This document shows positions 32,294 through 43,251 of a DNA stretch of 64,000 nt, one piece after another. The notes beneath the pieces are model-generated. The model saw only the letters and a list, made by a program, of their open reading frames with translations. It was not told the DNA's origin and did no database searches. The translations under genes and the position numbers were made by a program. The stretch is taken from the NCBI GenBank assembly GCA_028274465.1, contig CM051456.1, positions 50,769,011-50,833,010 of the forward strand, in the 5' to 3' direction. The DNA is from Plantago ovata (lineage: Eukaryota; Streptophyta; Magnoliopsida; Lamiales; Plantaginaceae). Within the stretch, counting starts at the first letter, position 1; each line of letters begins with the position of its first letter.

Positions 32294-32632
32294 CAGTCTC
32301 CGGTGGTGGCTTTTATTTAGTCACGCGCCGGATAAATACCTTTCTTGCTTCATACGAAGGCCAGGGACACAAAGATCGCAACAAATTGATGTCGGACGCT
32401 CCCTGTAGCGGCTCTTCAGTTTGACGGTGATTTTTTATTTTAGGGTTCCTGATTTCCGATTTCAGTCTCCGGTGGTGCCTTTGCCTTAGCCACGCGCCAG
32501 ATAAACTTATTCTACACTTTATCCTGAGTTTAGGGACACCAAGATTGCAAACATCGGCCGCCGGATGCACCTTGGAGGGGCTTTGCAGTTTGACGGTGAT
32601 TTTATATCTTAGGGTTCTAGCTTTCCGATTTC
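32294..32632 (+). repeat. Two tandem 169-bp units in the L1 5' region
   Basis: Units start at CAGTCTCCGGTGGTG (32294 and 32463). They share the blocks CACGCGCC-GATAAA, CAGTTTGACGGTGATTTT and TTAGGGTTC in order, with clear divergence between copies. The ORF1 ATG (32642) follows the second unit. Confidence 0.75.
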
Positions 32633-32641
32633 AAGTTCACC

Positions 32642-33911
32642 ATGGAAGCTCGTCGCATGACAGCAGCAGAGACGGTTTCAGCACCACCCATGACCGAACC
32701 GGCCTGCTTGGACCTTACATGGTCCAATGTTCACACTCGTTTGAAAAGGTAACTTTGTATCTATTACATTAGATGAGAATTTCTATAATACGCAAGTTGA
32801 TTCTTGCTCTCGTTTTTGTTGTATCGGTCGATTGATAATGCCTAAGGGTAATACGCCCCTGAAATACCATGATATCAAGACCTCATTGCAGGCTATTTGG
32901 GAGGATACGGCATGGCATATGCTTGCCATTGGTCACGGTTTCTTTGTTTTTCAGTTCGCTACAGAGGAGCTACGGAACAAAGTTATAGATTCCGGAATGT
33001 TTAAACTTAATCTTGGGACGGTTTATATGCAACCATGGGTTCCGGATTTCAATCCATCAATGGCTGCCACAACTCATGCTAAGGATTGGATTCGTCTTCA
33101 TGGACTAAGATTGGAATTCTTACATCGATATATCGTTGCTTTGGTTCATACGTTCGTGTCTTAGTAGATGTGGATCTCTCCCAGGAGCTGGATGCTTTTA
33201 TAATGCTCGAAGCCCCGATGGGTGCTATCCGTATTGACATGTCAATGGAAAAGTTCCAGACTTTTGCAAAAATTGTATGTCCATAGGACATTTAGCCTCC
33301 TCTTGTTGACGTCCTACACCTCGTTCTACTTCTGTTCCAGAACAGGTTACTATCAATTCTACACAAGTGTTACCAGATGTTCATCACAATGTGTCCTTAG
33401 TATCTCCTTCGGATCATGTTGAGGGTCGACCCTTAACAAATACAGCTAAAGGAATTCTACCGATCCGGACTGATACTTCGCCAACTATTCCACCTAATTC
33501 TCAACCATTGCAACCCAGAGGGGGGGGGATGATTCCATCATTGATAATGCGGGATTTAAGGCTGTTTCGCCTAGAAGAGGTAGGGGTCTACCTCGTCGTC
33601 TACCTCCTTCTAGGCCTTCCTCTTCTATCATGTCCAAGGTTTTTGCTGCGACAAATAACCAGTTCTCACCTTTAACTGGTTTTGAAGTTACGAATGATAG
33701 TGTGGTCTCACAAGTTGCATCTCCTCTGGTCGATGGTCACATTTCTGATTGCGATTCTGAGGCCTCTCTGGATCCGGGAGATAATTCTCTTATGCATGAT
33801 TCTATCCGCGATTCTATTGGCCTGGAAAAAGAACGCCGCTTGCTGGCCAGAGCCAACATGGACATTGCAGTTAAGCACTCTTTGGCTGATCTTATGGAAG
33901 CTGAGGAGTGA
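32642..33911 (+). pseudogene. L1 ORF1 (DUF4283-type), frameshifted
   Basis: ATG at 32642, stop after 37 codons. The continuing frame is at 32832-33164 and then 33086-33286. It shows the DUF4283-like pattern LQAIW...MLAIGHGFFVFQFATEE and DWIRLHGLRLEF, then RVLVDVDLSQELDAF, followed by a Pro/Ser-rich tail ending at 33911. Such proteins bind L1 RNA in a particle. At least three frame breaks. Confidence 0.75.
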
Positions 33912-35523
33912 GTTTGATTGTATTGTTGATCAGGTGGTTCGGGGCGTCTCCGGCCAACCTCACTATCTTACGCAACGTTAAAACTCAGGCACTCTTTTTC
34001 CCATTCATAGGTTTTTCCCACTGGGTTTACTATGAATGAGTTTTAACGATGCCCATGTTTGCAACCAGGAATCGCTTTTCCTGGGTTTAGTTTTCTTGTT
34101 TACTTTATAGTTTTTCAGTCTGTTTGTGGACTTGAGCTTTGCTCATGACTCTTGTACTTTATTTTCTTTCATTTAATATACATTTGGCTTATTCAAAAAA
34201 AATCTTCGGAAAAGAAGAATGAAAAAGAGCCTGCTGATGAAAGTGCTCTTGCTGTTGGAAACATGAAGAAATTCATCAGCAAAGAGCTTGAAAGGCGTAA
34301 AGCAAAAGAGAAGCTAAAGAAGCATCTTGGTAACAACTACCATAAGTACAAGAATGAAGCTAGCTCGTTGAACAAGCAAGCCCAGCAAGCAAATTCTTCT
34401 GAAGAACCATCAGTTGTCAATGATCTTTGCTTTTATTGCAAAAAGCCTGGGCACTTCAAAGCAAACTGTCCTTTGCTGAAGGGAAGTCTGCTGAAAAAAA
34501 GAAAAAGTTCAAAAAGGCTTTGATTGCTGAAGAAAAGAAGAAGCTTCAAGCAAAAATCGATGCCCTATGCATTGAGACAAGTTCTGAAGACAGTGAGGTA
34601 GAAAGTTCAGACACTGAAGAAGAGGAAGCTACATTGGACGTGGAAATAGGCAAAGAAGTTTGTGGAATCTCCATGGAAGCTTACTCAGATGTGTCAAACT
34701 ATGAGTTTTGCCACTTGACTATCAGGTAATTTCTCCTACCTCTGAATCTGAGTCAGAAAGTGTAGATGAGATTGATCTTGATAGAATTCAAGGATAAATC
34801 GAAATATTTGAGAAAACGCTGAGCAAACGGCAAGAGAAACTACAGAATGCTGAACTTCTGACCAAGCAAACTACTGAAAAGTACATTGTGCTAAGTGTTG
34901 AGTCAGAAAAGAAAGATGTTGAAATATTGTATCTTAAAAAGCTAATTGCTGAAGCTACAAAGACAAGTGCTCAAATGGCAATAGAGTTGGAAGAATATCA
35001 GTCTTCAATTCTGAAGTTACTTGCTGAAATTCAAGAGATGAAAAAGATGAAAGTCAATTTCAAATCTTATGCAAATGCGAGTAACACTCTAACTCAACTA
35101 AATTCTTATTTGAAAGAAGGTTTAGGTGCCACTTATGAAGGTGATGACGTGATACTCTTGAGTAAAGACAAATCACCAATAACCTTTGTTCGTGCTACTG
35201 ATAGTGGTCAACCAGAACATCTATCAAATTGGTCAATCTAAGGTTGCTGAGAAAAGCAATAAAGTACCTATGACCAAGAAGCCCGCTGTTGCTACTCAAA
35301 GTAACAAGACTTCAAAAGGTAATCAAGTTGCTGAAAAGCAATCTGGTCAGAAAAAGGTTGCTGAAAAGCAATCCACCAAACAAGTTGTTGAAAAGAAATT
35401 TGTTAAGCCTAAAGGAAAGATTACAAACAAAAGTAATCAGAAGACCTTTGCTGACAAACCTGAATCAAGTAAGGTTGCTGAGACAAAAATTCAGCACACT
35501 CCGAAAAGTGGACTTGGGTCTCT

Positions 35524-35962
35524 TACTAGACTATAGAACTCAGCAATCTGTTCTGCTGAGTCAGTCAAATCTTCAAAATTTCCAGTAGTTGGTAATTGGA
35601 AAATCTTCAATCCATTTCAGCACTATTGTCTGCCCTTGAACAGAGGTGGTAATCACTTTTTCGGTGATACCATTCTTAGTCAATCTTTCTACTTTGGAGT
35701 TATTGTAAAACTCCATTACATCAACTATGCTCAAGCCAGAGGGGCGAGAAGTGGTGAAATTCATCAATCCTTGTTGATTGATGTACTCAATGACTTCTTC
35801 GTTGACTGTAATATCTTCATAGTAAGCACGAATGTACTTTTCCTTTGCTAGAGAGCCCCATTGCATCATTACTGAACACTTTTCAGTATCGAGAAATGAT
35901 TCTTCTATGGGTCTCTGAGCAATTTTGTTGTCAACGACAGTGAGTTTCACGATGTTTTTCAC
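35524..35962 (-). pseudogene. Cop-4 ORF3, N-terminal fragment
   Basis: Open 35962-35573, then frameshifted to 35524. It aligns with residues ~40-170 of Cop-5 ORF3; shared motifs include MMQWG, FAKENYIR-like (LAKEKYIR), MEFYNN and VTEKVI-like (ITEKVI). A short deletion removes part of the basic N-terminus. Independent evidence that ORF3 is a family gene and not a one-off capture. Confidence 0.75.
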
Positions 35963-36043
35963 CGGAGAGGCGGTAGGGGACTAGCTTAAAAATGCCAAAG
36001 AAATTTGGGAGTCTGTAAAGATTTGTCTTTGTTGTGACTCCTC

Positions 36044-36160
36044 ATATATATAGTATCTCTGATTTGTGAGATTCTCAATCGATTTGAGATCTCAGCAAGC
36101 AAATTGAGATACACAGAGAGGGAGTAGTCACACTCGACATGAAATGCGTAGTGGGCCACT
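36044..36160 (-). promoter_or_regulatory. Cop-4 internal promoter-like module upstream of ORF3
   Basis: Minus-strand copy of the Cop-5 module: AGTGGCCCACTACGCATTT (36160-36142), CTCAAATCGATTGAG (36088-36074) and TATATATA (36053-36044), in the same order. The palindrome-to-TATA spacing (21 bp) matches Cop-5 (22 bp). Confidence 0.6.
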
Positions 36161-36445
36161 AACTCGAAAACCGTCAAAGCACATTTTTACTTTTTCACGT
36201 GAGCCATTAGATCAACAACTGGCTTTTATCAATGGCCACAATTTAATCTCATGTCATGATGACTTGCAAGTTATCTGTGCCAAAGTAACGTCACTATTGA
36301 ATTTTACTTTGAATCGAGGGAATTTGTCATCAAGCATTTAGCTTTCGGAGATGATATTCAACAAGTGTATTTTCATTCTGACTTTAGCAATTACTTTTCA
36401 AGTAATAAGCCTTGTACTTGTTGATAGTTCCCGTCTCAGCAAATC

Positions 36446-38013
36446 TGTTAGGAAACTTGTAATTTTGATGAGAAATTAACCATGCTAAATTAAGGAAAGT
36501 CCAGTAACTAGTACTCTTAAGGTCCATAGGAATTTATAATTTTAAGGACATTGTAAAAGAGGAACGTTTGCTGAAGACTTAGAGTAGGTAGGTTGGTTTT
36601 ACCGCTTATGATGTATCTTGTTTTCTGAAAAGAAATACAACCTATTGAAGCATTTGCTGATGATGTACTTTGTTTACACAAACAAACTATTGAAGCATTT
36701 AGAACCGCTCAGAAACTTGAACATTTCGAAGACTGAAGACTAGAAGATTTCTGAAGACTGGTATCTACAAAGGCACATGTTGCTCAGAAAGTGGAAACTT
36801 CAGCAATAACATTGCATAAGTGAAAATCTAAACGACAGAGTAGGTTGTGCTTGTTGAAACTGAGACTGGCCACTTGCTGATGAACATTTGTGACCTCTTG
36901 CTGAAAGTACTTGTATTTGCGCTCCAATGTTACTGTTTGAATTTTATTCAAATAAGCATTAAATGCAAAGCATGCACGCGAAGGATATGAAGACTAGAAG
37001 ACAAACAAGGACGCTGTTGAAAGTACAAAAGCAAGATAATGACATTTTAAGGAACAAAAGCCTTAGAATTTGAAATTCAAACGGCTCCTTATTTCACTAT
37101 AAATAGAGGTCATCCGGCAAAGAGTTGAAGTGTGTCAACAACGTGATCATACTCTCACTTGTGCTTAAACTCACATACCCTTCAAACACTCTTACTGCCA
37201 TTGATCCGTTGCGAGACTTAAAGCTTGAAAAAGCTACTTGTGAAGAAGTAGAACTTACACGGCTAAGAAATTAGTTAAGTGTTCTTTCTTTCTTTCGAAC
37301 AAGAACAAGTCTTGACACAAGAAATATCCAAACTTGTCTACTGCAAAGTATTCAAAGTTTTGTTTCTTAGATTACTTGTTGTAACTGAATAAGTTATAAT
37401 TAAGTTATCTCATCCCAAACCTCTCTAACTGAAAATACACCCTCTCAGGCGTGATATTCAGGGGGAACTCAATCGAGCATAGTGTTGCTGATTAAAAGTA
37501 CCAAGTTTGGTGGAGAACAAGGTTACGTTCTCTAGTTAGGTTGGAAATGAAGCAAGTGTGCTTTGGTTTCTGTTTGGATCGCTCTAGATAGGTGTTGTAA
37601 GGAACCTCAATCTTATCTTAGTGGATTCAGTCCTAGAAAGGACAAAGTGGATTAGTTTAGAGATTACGCCACTCTCAGATACCACTATAAAAGTGTTTGT
37701 GTGATTTACTTACTGTACTTAGTTTTCAGCAAAGCATATCTATCTGTACACAGTCACTCACTTCACTTGCTGAAACTATCACTTACTGACAAAGCACTTA
37801 TTGTATCAAAGACTTCGGCTCTCTGATTTTAAGTATCAGCAAAACGAGTTACTGAAAAGTAACTTGCGCTTGCTGAGAAAGTTAAGTATCAACAAACTCA
37901 TTACTGAAAAGTAATAAGCACTTGCTGAGAAAGTTTTTTAAACAACGAAAGTTTGAAAAGACTATTCACCCCCCCCCCCTCTAGTCTTTTCTTGTTGTTT
38001 AAAGAGACCAACA
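36446..38013 (+). repeat. Cop-5 5' LTR
   Basis: 1568 bp, TGTTAGGAAACTTG to GAGACCAACA. TATAAATA at 37098-37105. Downstream lie the hairpins GTTACT-GAAA-AGTAAC (37848-37863) and ATTACT-GAAA-AGTAAT (37900-37915), then a C-run before the end. The word TTGCTGA recurs throughout. Confidence 0.93.
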
Positions 38014-38015
38014 AG

Positions 38016-38030
38016 TGGTATCAGAGCTGG
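38016..38030 (+). promoter_or_regulatory. Cop-5 primer-binding site (initiator Met tRNA)
   Basis: TGGTATCAGAGCTGG two bases after the LTR; the TGGTATCAGAGC core is the standard plant Copia primer site. Confidence 0.93.
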
Positions 38031-38399
38031 AGGTTCTTTAACCTTCAGCACTGAACCTAGATCCCCTTAGGTGCTTTCCGTAAATCACTCCACATAAAAC
38101 ATGCAAAACTATCCTAGGATGAATGTAGTGAATGCAACTAAAAACTAAGAAAGCAGTAAACGTGCAAATGTAAATGCAGATGGATAAACATGCAAGGTAC
38201 TATACTCAACCTACCAATCCCAAACTCCAAACTAACAAAACTAGTTCACTTAAATCCCATCCCCCTCATGAATTTAAAGCTAGTCCCTAGCAGTAAGAAA
38301 ATGAGGAAATAATATGTGATACTAGATGTTACCGCGTGGTTTGGCCTCGGTCGTCTGAGTATGCTGGATGTAAGGTATTGAGACTGCTCGAGGGGCCTT

Positions 38400-39200
38400 A
38401 TAGGTGATCATCGGAGCTCGTGGTGATGGTGGTAGTTCCATTAATAGATCGGATAGGGCCAACTCCTCCATCAGTATTCATGGCATCCTCATTTTCCCTG
38501 TGGTCTTCATTGTCACTACTGTCATCACCATCGTCACTAGTAGAGTTTCATTGTCGAAGAGAATCCTCAAGATTAGCCGCAGCAGTTGTGGAATCTTCCA
38601 TCCGGTATCTCTCCAATAGGTTGTGAACGGTTGAAGGGGAAAGAGCAGTGGTATCAGAGCCTCCCTCTCCAACGTTTTACACCCCGAAGAGGTTACGGTA
38701 AGCTGCTCGGATACTCAGAGGTCTTCTTCCATTTTTCCAATGCCGACCACATTCTCTACGGTTGATGCCCCCGATGTCTATATGGCGCTCCCTTTAGAGG
38801 CAGTCGAGGGGCTCCCCTAAGAGGGGCTGGGTGTCCATGTCATTATGTTTTGGAATCAAGCTAGCGATTCGGAACTTTCTCACCACTGTCGACTCAAGAC
38901 TGAATCCGTTGTGGTGAGGTCGTCCCGGTACCTTCTTGTTCACTCGAACCTTGCAGTCCTTGTGACAGATTGCTGATGTAATATTTGTTTCAATCCCTTC
39001 GGTGGTGCATGAATAGACATATGAGTGCTCACTCCTGGTGGATTCTCGCTCCTCCTTTTGGATAAACCGCGACGTTGTTGCAAGAGCCCGTGGCTCGAAC
39101 GTACCTCTAACGAGATCACTCTCCTTGACATGGTTGTAATTGATCCCCCTCCAATACTTCATAGTAGCCAAACGGGAGTGCTCCTCTCCCTTTGTGGCAT
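38400..39200 (-). pseudogene. Gyp-4 ORF2 remnant
   Basis: Diverged and shortened relative to Gyp-3 ORF2. An open stretch of 147 codons (39237-38794) retains VRGTFEP, RFIQKEERE and RKFRIASLIPKHND, matching VRGVIVP and FCIFNLIPRKND of the fuller copies, but the EFYAGF core is deleted. The expected ATG (39200), right after the predicted acceptor at 39206, is out of frame with it. Gyp-5 carries the same shortened form, so they are one subfamily. Confidence 0.65.
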
Positions 39201-39205
39201 GGTTC

Positions 39206-39746
39206 CTACAAACAGCAGTTAGTACCTCGTATGACACAAAACTAACTCATGCATATGCTAATGTAAGAGCGAAACAGACGAGTGATAAAATCAACAATCG
39301 AACTCCGCAAATCCTTCATGTCTAATCTAGCTACTAATATGAAACACACCAAAGTAATTTTGACATGTACATACCGCATTACGCTCGTGCTAGACAACCA
39401 ATAACCTAAATAATTAGGCTCAATTCATACCGTAGTAGCGAAAATTCTAGCATCATAAACCCTCATACTCAACAATTATGCATTCTACCATCATATCCAT
39501 CATTATTACATCAATAAACACAATCATATATATGGAATGGAAGAAAAAGATACATTGCATAACAAGAATAAGAACATCTAGTAGCAAAATTCTCAAATCA
39601 ACAATCCAAGTATAATTGAACATGCAATTGATAGTAAATAACGTTTCTAATTACACAAACATCCTACCCATACATCATATAAGCCTAATTGAAGCACAAA
39701 TCAGAAAACCCCCATATTTGAAAAATTAGGGTTCATGTGAAGATAC
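39206..39746 (-). other. Predicted leader intron upstream of Gyp-4 ORF2
   Basis: Minus-strand CTGAG|GTATCT at 39746 and TTTGTAG|G at 39206 (541 nt), collinear with Gyp-2, Gyp-3 and Gyp-5. Confidence 0.55.
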
Positions 39747-39976
39747 CTCAGATCTGGAAAACGAATGCACTATAGTGAAAGTTGTTCGGATGAAAAGAAA
39801 GAGCACGTAATGGGCTTCGATTGAAGCTAAAGAACATAAAATGTGATTGAAGATAGAAGATTTTATGAAGGATTGAAGTATTTTCGTTTTTTTCGGATTT
39901 TGGGGAGTAAGAAGTGAAGAAGATGAACAAAATGAGGAGAAAGGGGGTTTTCTCGCGTTTTTAATTTGTAGAACTC

Positions 39977-40086
39977 GTGGGGCGAGTCGCCCCGGGTGTG
40001 GGGCGAGTCGCCCCGTGTGGGGCGAATCTTCCCGCACGTCCAGAGAGCGCGGAGCTCTCTGGACATGTGGGGCGATTCGCCCCCAA
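39977..40086 (-). repeat. Gyp-4 inter-ORF GC-palindrome array
   Basis: Three to four GGGGCGANTCGCCCC-type units around an inverted repeat with arms GTCCAGAGAGC/GCTCTCTGGAC. Confidence 0.8.
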
Positions 40087-40353
40087 CCTCCTGAGGTGGG
40101 GAGACGAAAATTTTGAAAAAACGCGGTTTTTTAATCCCCGAAAACCATTTTACTCATAAAGCCACTCGAAAAAAGTTCACTCAAGCACAAACATAAGCAC
40201 TTTGTTTATAGTCTTTGAAAAATTCACATAAGAAAAGCAAATTGTTCCATGTATGAATGCATGCAATAAAGCGGTAAAAAAGCAATAAAAACTCCGGGTT
40301 GCCTCCCGGATAGCGCCATTGTTTATAGTCTTTCACTCGACTCTTTCTTGCGC

Positions 40354-42111
40354 CTAGCTCTTCTTCTTGAGGGTACTATACTTCCCCTTCATGGATCTTC
40401 TCCTCATGCCACGAACCTGTGAATAAGAATGAACATAGACAGCAAGACCACAGTAGTTAATGGTGTGAGAAGCATTGAAGTGATCAGGTGGATCAGATAT
40501 GGCTCGCAACACATGTCGCTTGCCATCCACCTCAATGGTGCAAGTCCTTCGGATGTCTATCACGGAGCGTAGCTTAGTCAAGAACGTTCGCCCCAAGAGA
40601 AAAACATCCCCCATCCCAGGTGTAGACGCCGGCATAACTACAAAATTGGTGTACACATATGCTTCACCAATCTTAACCAATACATTCTTCACAACGTCTT
40701 CGGGTCTCACAAAGGATCCATCCGCCAATTGCACAATAGCCTTATGCTCAGATAGTTTTCAAAGGCTATTCTTCTCAAACACATTCATCGGGAGCACATT
40801 AGAGTAGGATCCCGTGTCTAGTGTAGCACGAACATTTTCAAGTTCACCAATCCCGACCTTAACATCGAAACTTTGAGGGAGTGGCTCGGGATCCTCTTGC
40901 TCCTCTTCACTCTCATCAGTACCAAGGTCCTTCTCTTCTTCCTTGGCTAGTGGGGGTTCTTCATTCTTGCAACACTCGCACTTAGCAACCCTCTTGATGG
41001 TGATTTCGACAGGTAGATCACCCACCAAGGTAATGGACATCGACTTCTTAGTGTTGCTACGCAGCTTGCCTTGCTCCTTACTTGCTCCTCGGTCAATCAA
41101 CTCTTGCATCTTTTGATGGGCAAGCCTAGTGCTCTCTTCCAATCGATCAAGCCTCGCCCTAGTCTTCTCAGAATCTTCTTCATAACGTTTGAGAAAACTT
41201 TGGGTGTGGTCAACCATCTTTTGCAAGTTCTCCATCAGTAAAGTTGTCTTCGACTTCGGTTGCTCTTTCGGAGCGGGATTTTCGCAGTGATCATTACCAT
41301 AGTTAAGCCTACTACGGTCTTGGTTAGGGCCATAAGTTTGGCTAGCCGGTGCATATCCTTGATTGTTTTGGAACCCTCTTCTCCAAAATCCACCTCGAGG
41401 ATTCCTACCGTCTTGTCCGTAGCTAGCTTCTTGAGTACCAAATTCCGTAGCAAAGGCTTCCTCTTCACCTCCTTGAACCCAGTTGCCATCATCATATGCA
41501 AGCTCCGATCTACACATATGAGCCCCATGCCCATAGTTCTTGCATATTCGGCAAACTTCGTTTGACACAGATGTTCCAGTGGCGCTCTTGAGGAGTTGCT
41601 TCAATTTGTTGGTAAAGCACTCGAATCGATCCCCATTCCCCCCATACATAGGGGCTTCTTGAGTGGGTGGAGCTTCAGGTCCACGTCTCCTAACCATTGC
41701 TCTTGGGTCCTTGAATTGCGAACCCCTGGCAAGCCTTTCAAAAACCGCCCAGACGGCTTCCGCGGTTTCCTCCCAAATATTGCCACGGCATTGGAAGTCC
41801 ACCACTTGTTGGTTCTCGAACGTTAGTCCATTGTAGAAGTGTTGGACTAGATCTGAAAGCTCAAAACCATGGTGAGGGCACTTGTTCATGAGGTCTTGGA
41901 ACCTCTCAAACGCGGTGTAGATGGTCTCATCATAGTCCTGTTTGAATCCAGTGATTTTCGCCTTAAGCGCGGTAGTCAAGGTGTGAGGGAAGTGTTTTTC
42001 CATGAAAGCTGAAAAAACCTTCTCCCAAGTGTCCAGCGAGCCCGCCGGTAGAGAACTCAACCATGACTTGGCTCTGTCGCCAAGTCCCATAGCAAAAACC
42101 TTCATTCTCAA
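40354..42111 (-). pseudogene. Gyp-4 gag-protease, 5' truncated
   Basis: Open 42111-40759 (450 codons) and 40734-40354, separated by a GGA-to-TGA stop after FEKNSL and a small frame change. Contains the gag core, zinc knuckle CRICKNYGHGAHMC, coiled-coil-like region, CECC motif and a protease with intact DTGSYSNVLP. It lacks roughly the first 140 residues because of the fusion to the LTR. Confidence 0.82.
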
Positions 42112-43251
42112 CTGTTTTTAGAACTTGTCAGATTGTAGTTAATCAAATAAATTTGTATTGAGCCAAAGGCAATTCACAACTACAACGAAAACCGTAGTGC
42201 AGCAGTAAAATAACCTCGAGTGTCGATCTCTAAGGACTATAACTAGCTTTATCTAATATAACTTAAGAATATAAAATCAACAAACTACTTAGCAAAGGTT
42301 TTTCTTATCACATAATGGAGGCTGGTGATAGTATGGTCATTCAAAGCATAGCAGGTTAATAATCATGCATGAAGTACCCGGTTTTGCATAGAGATCTTTG
42401 ATCAATGAATTGTCCAATTGTGTTCCGTTATTATTCAACACTACGAAGATTCCATTAGCATAATTATTAACCCTTTGGTAAGAAATCACATACTATCACC
42501 AACGAGAAGTTTAGCTACTCATAGATGTCATGCAATCAACAGAAATCATAGCAAGATTGAATGAAAACATGTTGAAAGATAAATAAATATAAATAGAAAA
42601 ACTGTAAGATACAATGTTACCGAAGGTTGTCAATCTCCGAAGAATCGCGATCTTACAAGCTCCAAAACGCTAAGAAAAAGTATCTCCTAAGCTAAGAATC
42701 CCCAGAACAGGCTCTGGAGAATTCCTACCTAAAACTAATGAGAAAGGTGAGAGAAAAGGTCTGGAAAAGTATGAAAAACGGAGAAAACTGAGCAACTATA
42801 TATAGGCATTCGGCAGGTGTGGGGCGAGTGGCCCCACACACCGGGCGATTCGCCTGGTGTGGGACGATTCGCCCCACGTCCCGGGAGACTCGCCCGGGAC
42901 CTCCAGTCGGCTGTTTACGCATTTTCGACGCGTTTTTGGATTTCTTTTCCTTTTCGGACTCGGTTTTTGCCTTCTAGTGACCTTTTAGCCTTCAGACTCG
43001 ACCCCTAGACTTCAAATCCTATCCGGAATCTTCTAGATACTCCAATTAGGCCTTCGGAACACCAATTCCTTGTCTACTTCAATATAATTGCCCGGAAAAC
43101 CTCGTTTTTCACCCAAAACCTGTAAATACAAACTAAAGGGAAACGTGACACTATTCTAATAAAATGCACTAAAATATAGCTAAATTAACATAGAGGATAG
43201 CTAAAATATGTGAAAAAGACTCAAATGAAAGTGTAAAATACACGTTCATCA
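42112..43251 (-). repeat. Gyp-4 5' LTR, missing its inner tip
   Basis: About 1140 bp ending GTTCATCA. The palindrome cluster is at 42817-42900, next to TATA-like CTATATATAG (about 42797-42806). A short deletion relative to Gyp-3 lies near 42450. Confidence 0.87.

Larger units (their letters stand above)
32211..34202 (+). mobile_element. L1-type non-LTR element with ORF1 only
   Basis: A 1992-bp insertion ending in an A-run (34195-34202), flanked by TCTTCTGAAAAGAAG (32196-32210) and TCTTCGGAAAAGAAG (34203-34217), a 15-bp TSD with one mismatch. It has two tandem 5' units, a decayed ORF1 and a 3' untranslated region starting GGTTTTTCCCACTGGG, but no endonuclease or RT. The presence of both a structured 5' end and a 3' end argues for internal deletion or an ORF1-only derivative rather than 5' truncation. 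Confidence 0.85.
31458..35523 (+). pseudogene. Cop-3 gag, split by an L1 insertion
   Basis: ATG at 31458 (MSLGDAPQMKLENYEKW), preceded by a leader also present in Cop-5. A TGA follows at 31509-31511, and a frameshift near 31870. The N-terminal half resembles the Copia Retrotran_gag_2/UBN2 type (RNIIIRSTPDTIQCKLWGAKTAKEAW). The L1 (32211-34202) splits the gene. After it come a CCHC zinc knuckle CFYCKKPGHFKANC (34428-34469), a coiled-coil-like region, and a VAEKQ-rich repetitive basic tail. The frame ends where the inverted Cop-4 fragment begins at about 35523, so pol is missing from this copy. Confidence 0.8.
35524..36445 (-). mobile_element. Cop-4: inverted fragment of a Copia copy (ORF3 start and upstream region)
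   Basis: Minus-strand sequence collinear with about 47700-48830 of Cop-5: the upstream region, internal promoter-like module and first part of ORF3. It is joined head-on to Cop-3 gag near 35523 and interrupted at 36446 by the Cop-5 5' LTR. The five bases before that LTR are AAATC, the predicted TSD of Cop-5. The rest of this copy should lie on the minus strand beyond the far end of Cop-5. Confidence 0.78.
38090..43251 (-). mobile_element. Gyp-4: one-sided truncated Ty3-type copy in Cop-5 gag
   Basis: Minus-strand Gyp copy. The right edge is an intact LTR end (GTTCATCA at 43251) next to Cop gag. The left edge (38087-38089, shared ACT) is inside its 3' untranslated region, so its 3' LTR is gone, together with the first ~1.9 kb of Cop-5 gag. 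A second deletion at 42111/42112 fuses gag directly to the 5' LTR, removing the gag start, leader, primer site and LTR tip. Confidence 0.85.

Noticed and set aside
35573-35962. Free-standing host gene on the minus strand
   Set aside because: It matches the N-terminus of Cop-5 ORF3, including upstream promoter-like blocks, so it is a fragment of another Copia copy.
38649-38664. TGGTATCAGAGC, identical to an initiator-Met primer site, inside Gyp-4 (and complement near 58543 in Gyp-5)
   Set aside because: It has no LTR end beside it and lies in the ORF2 coding frame where the fuller copies encode a related peptide (G-S-D-T-T versus G-D-S-E-V); chance resemblance within coding sequence.
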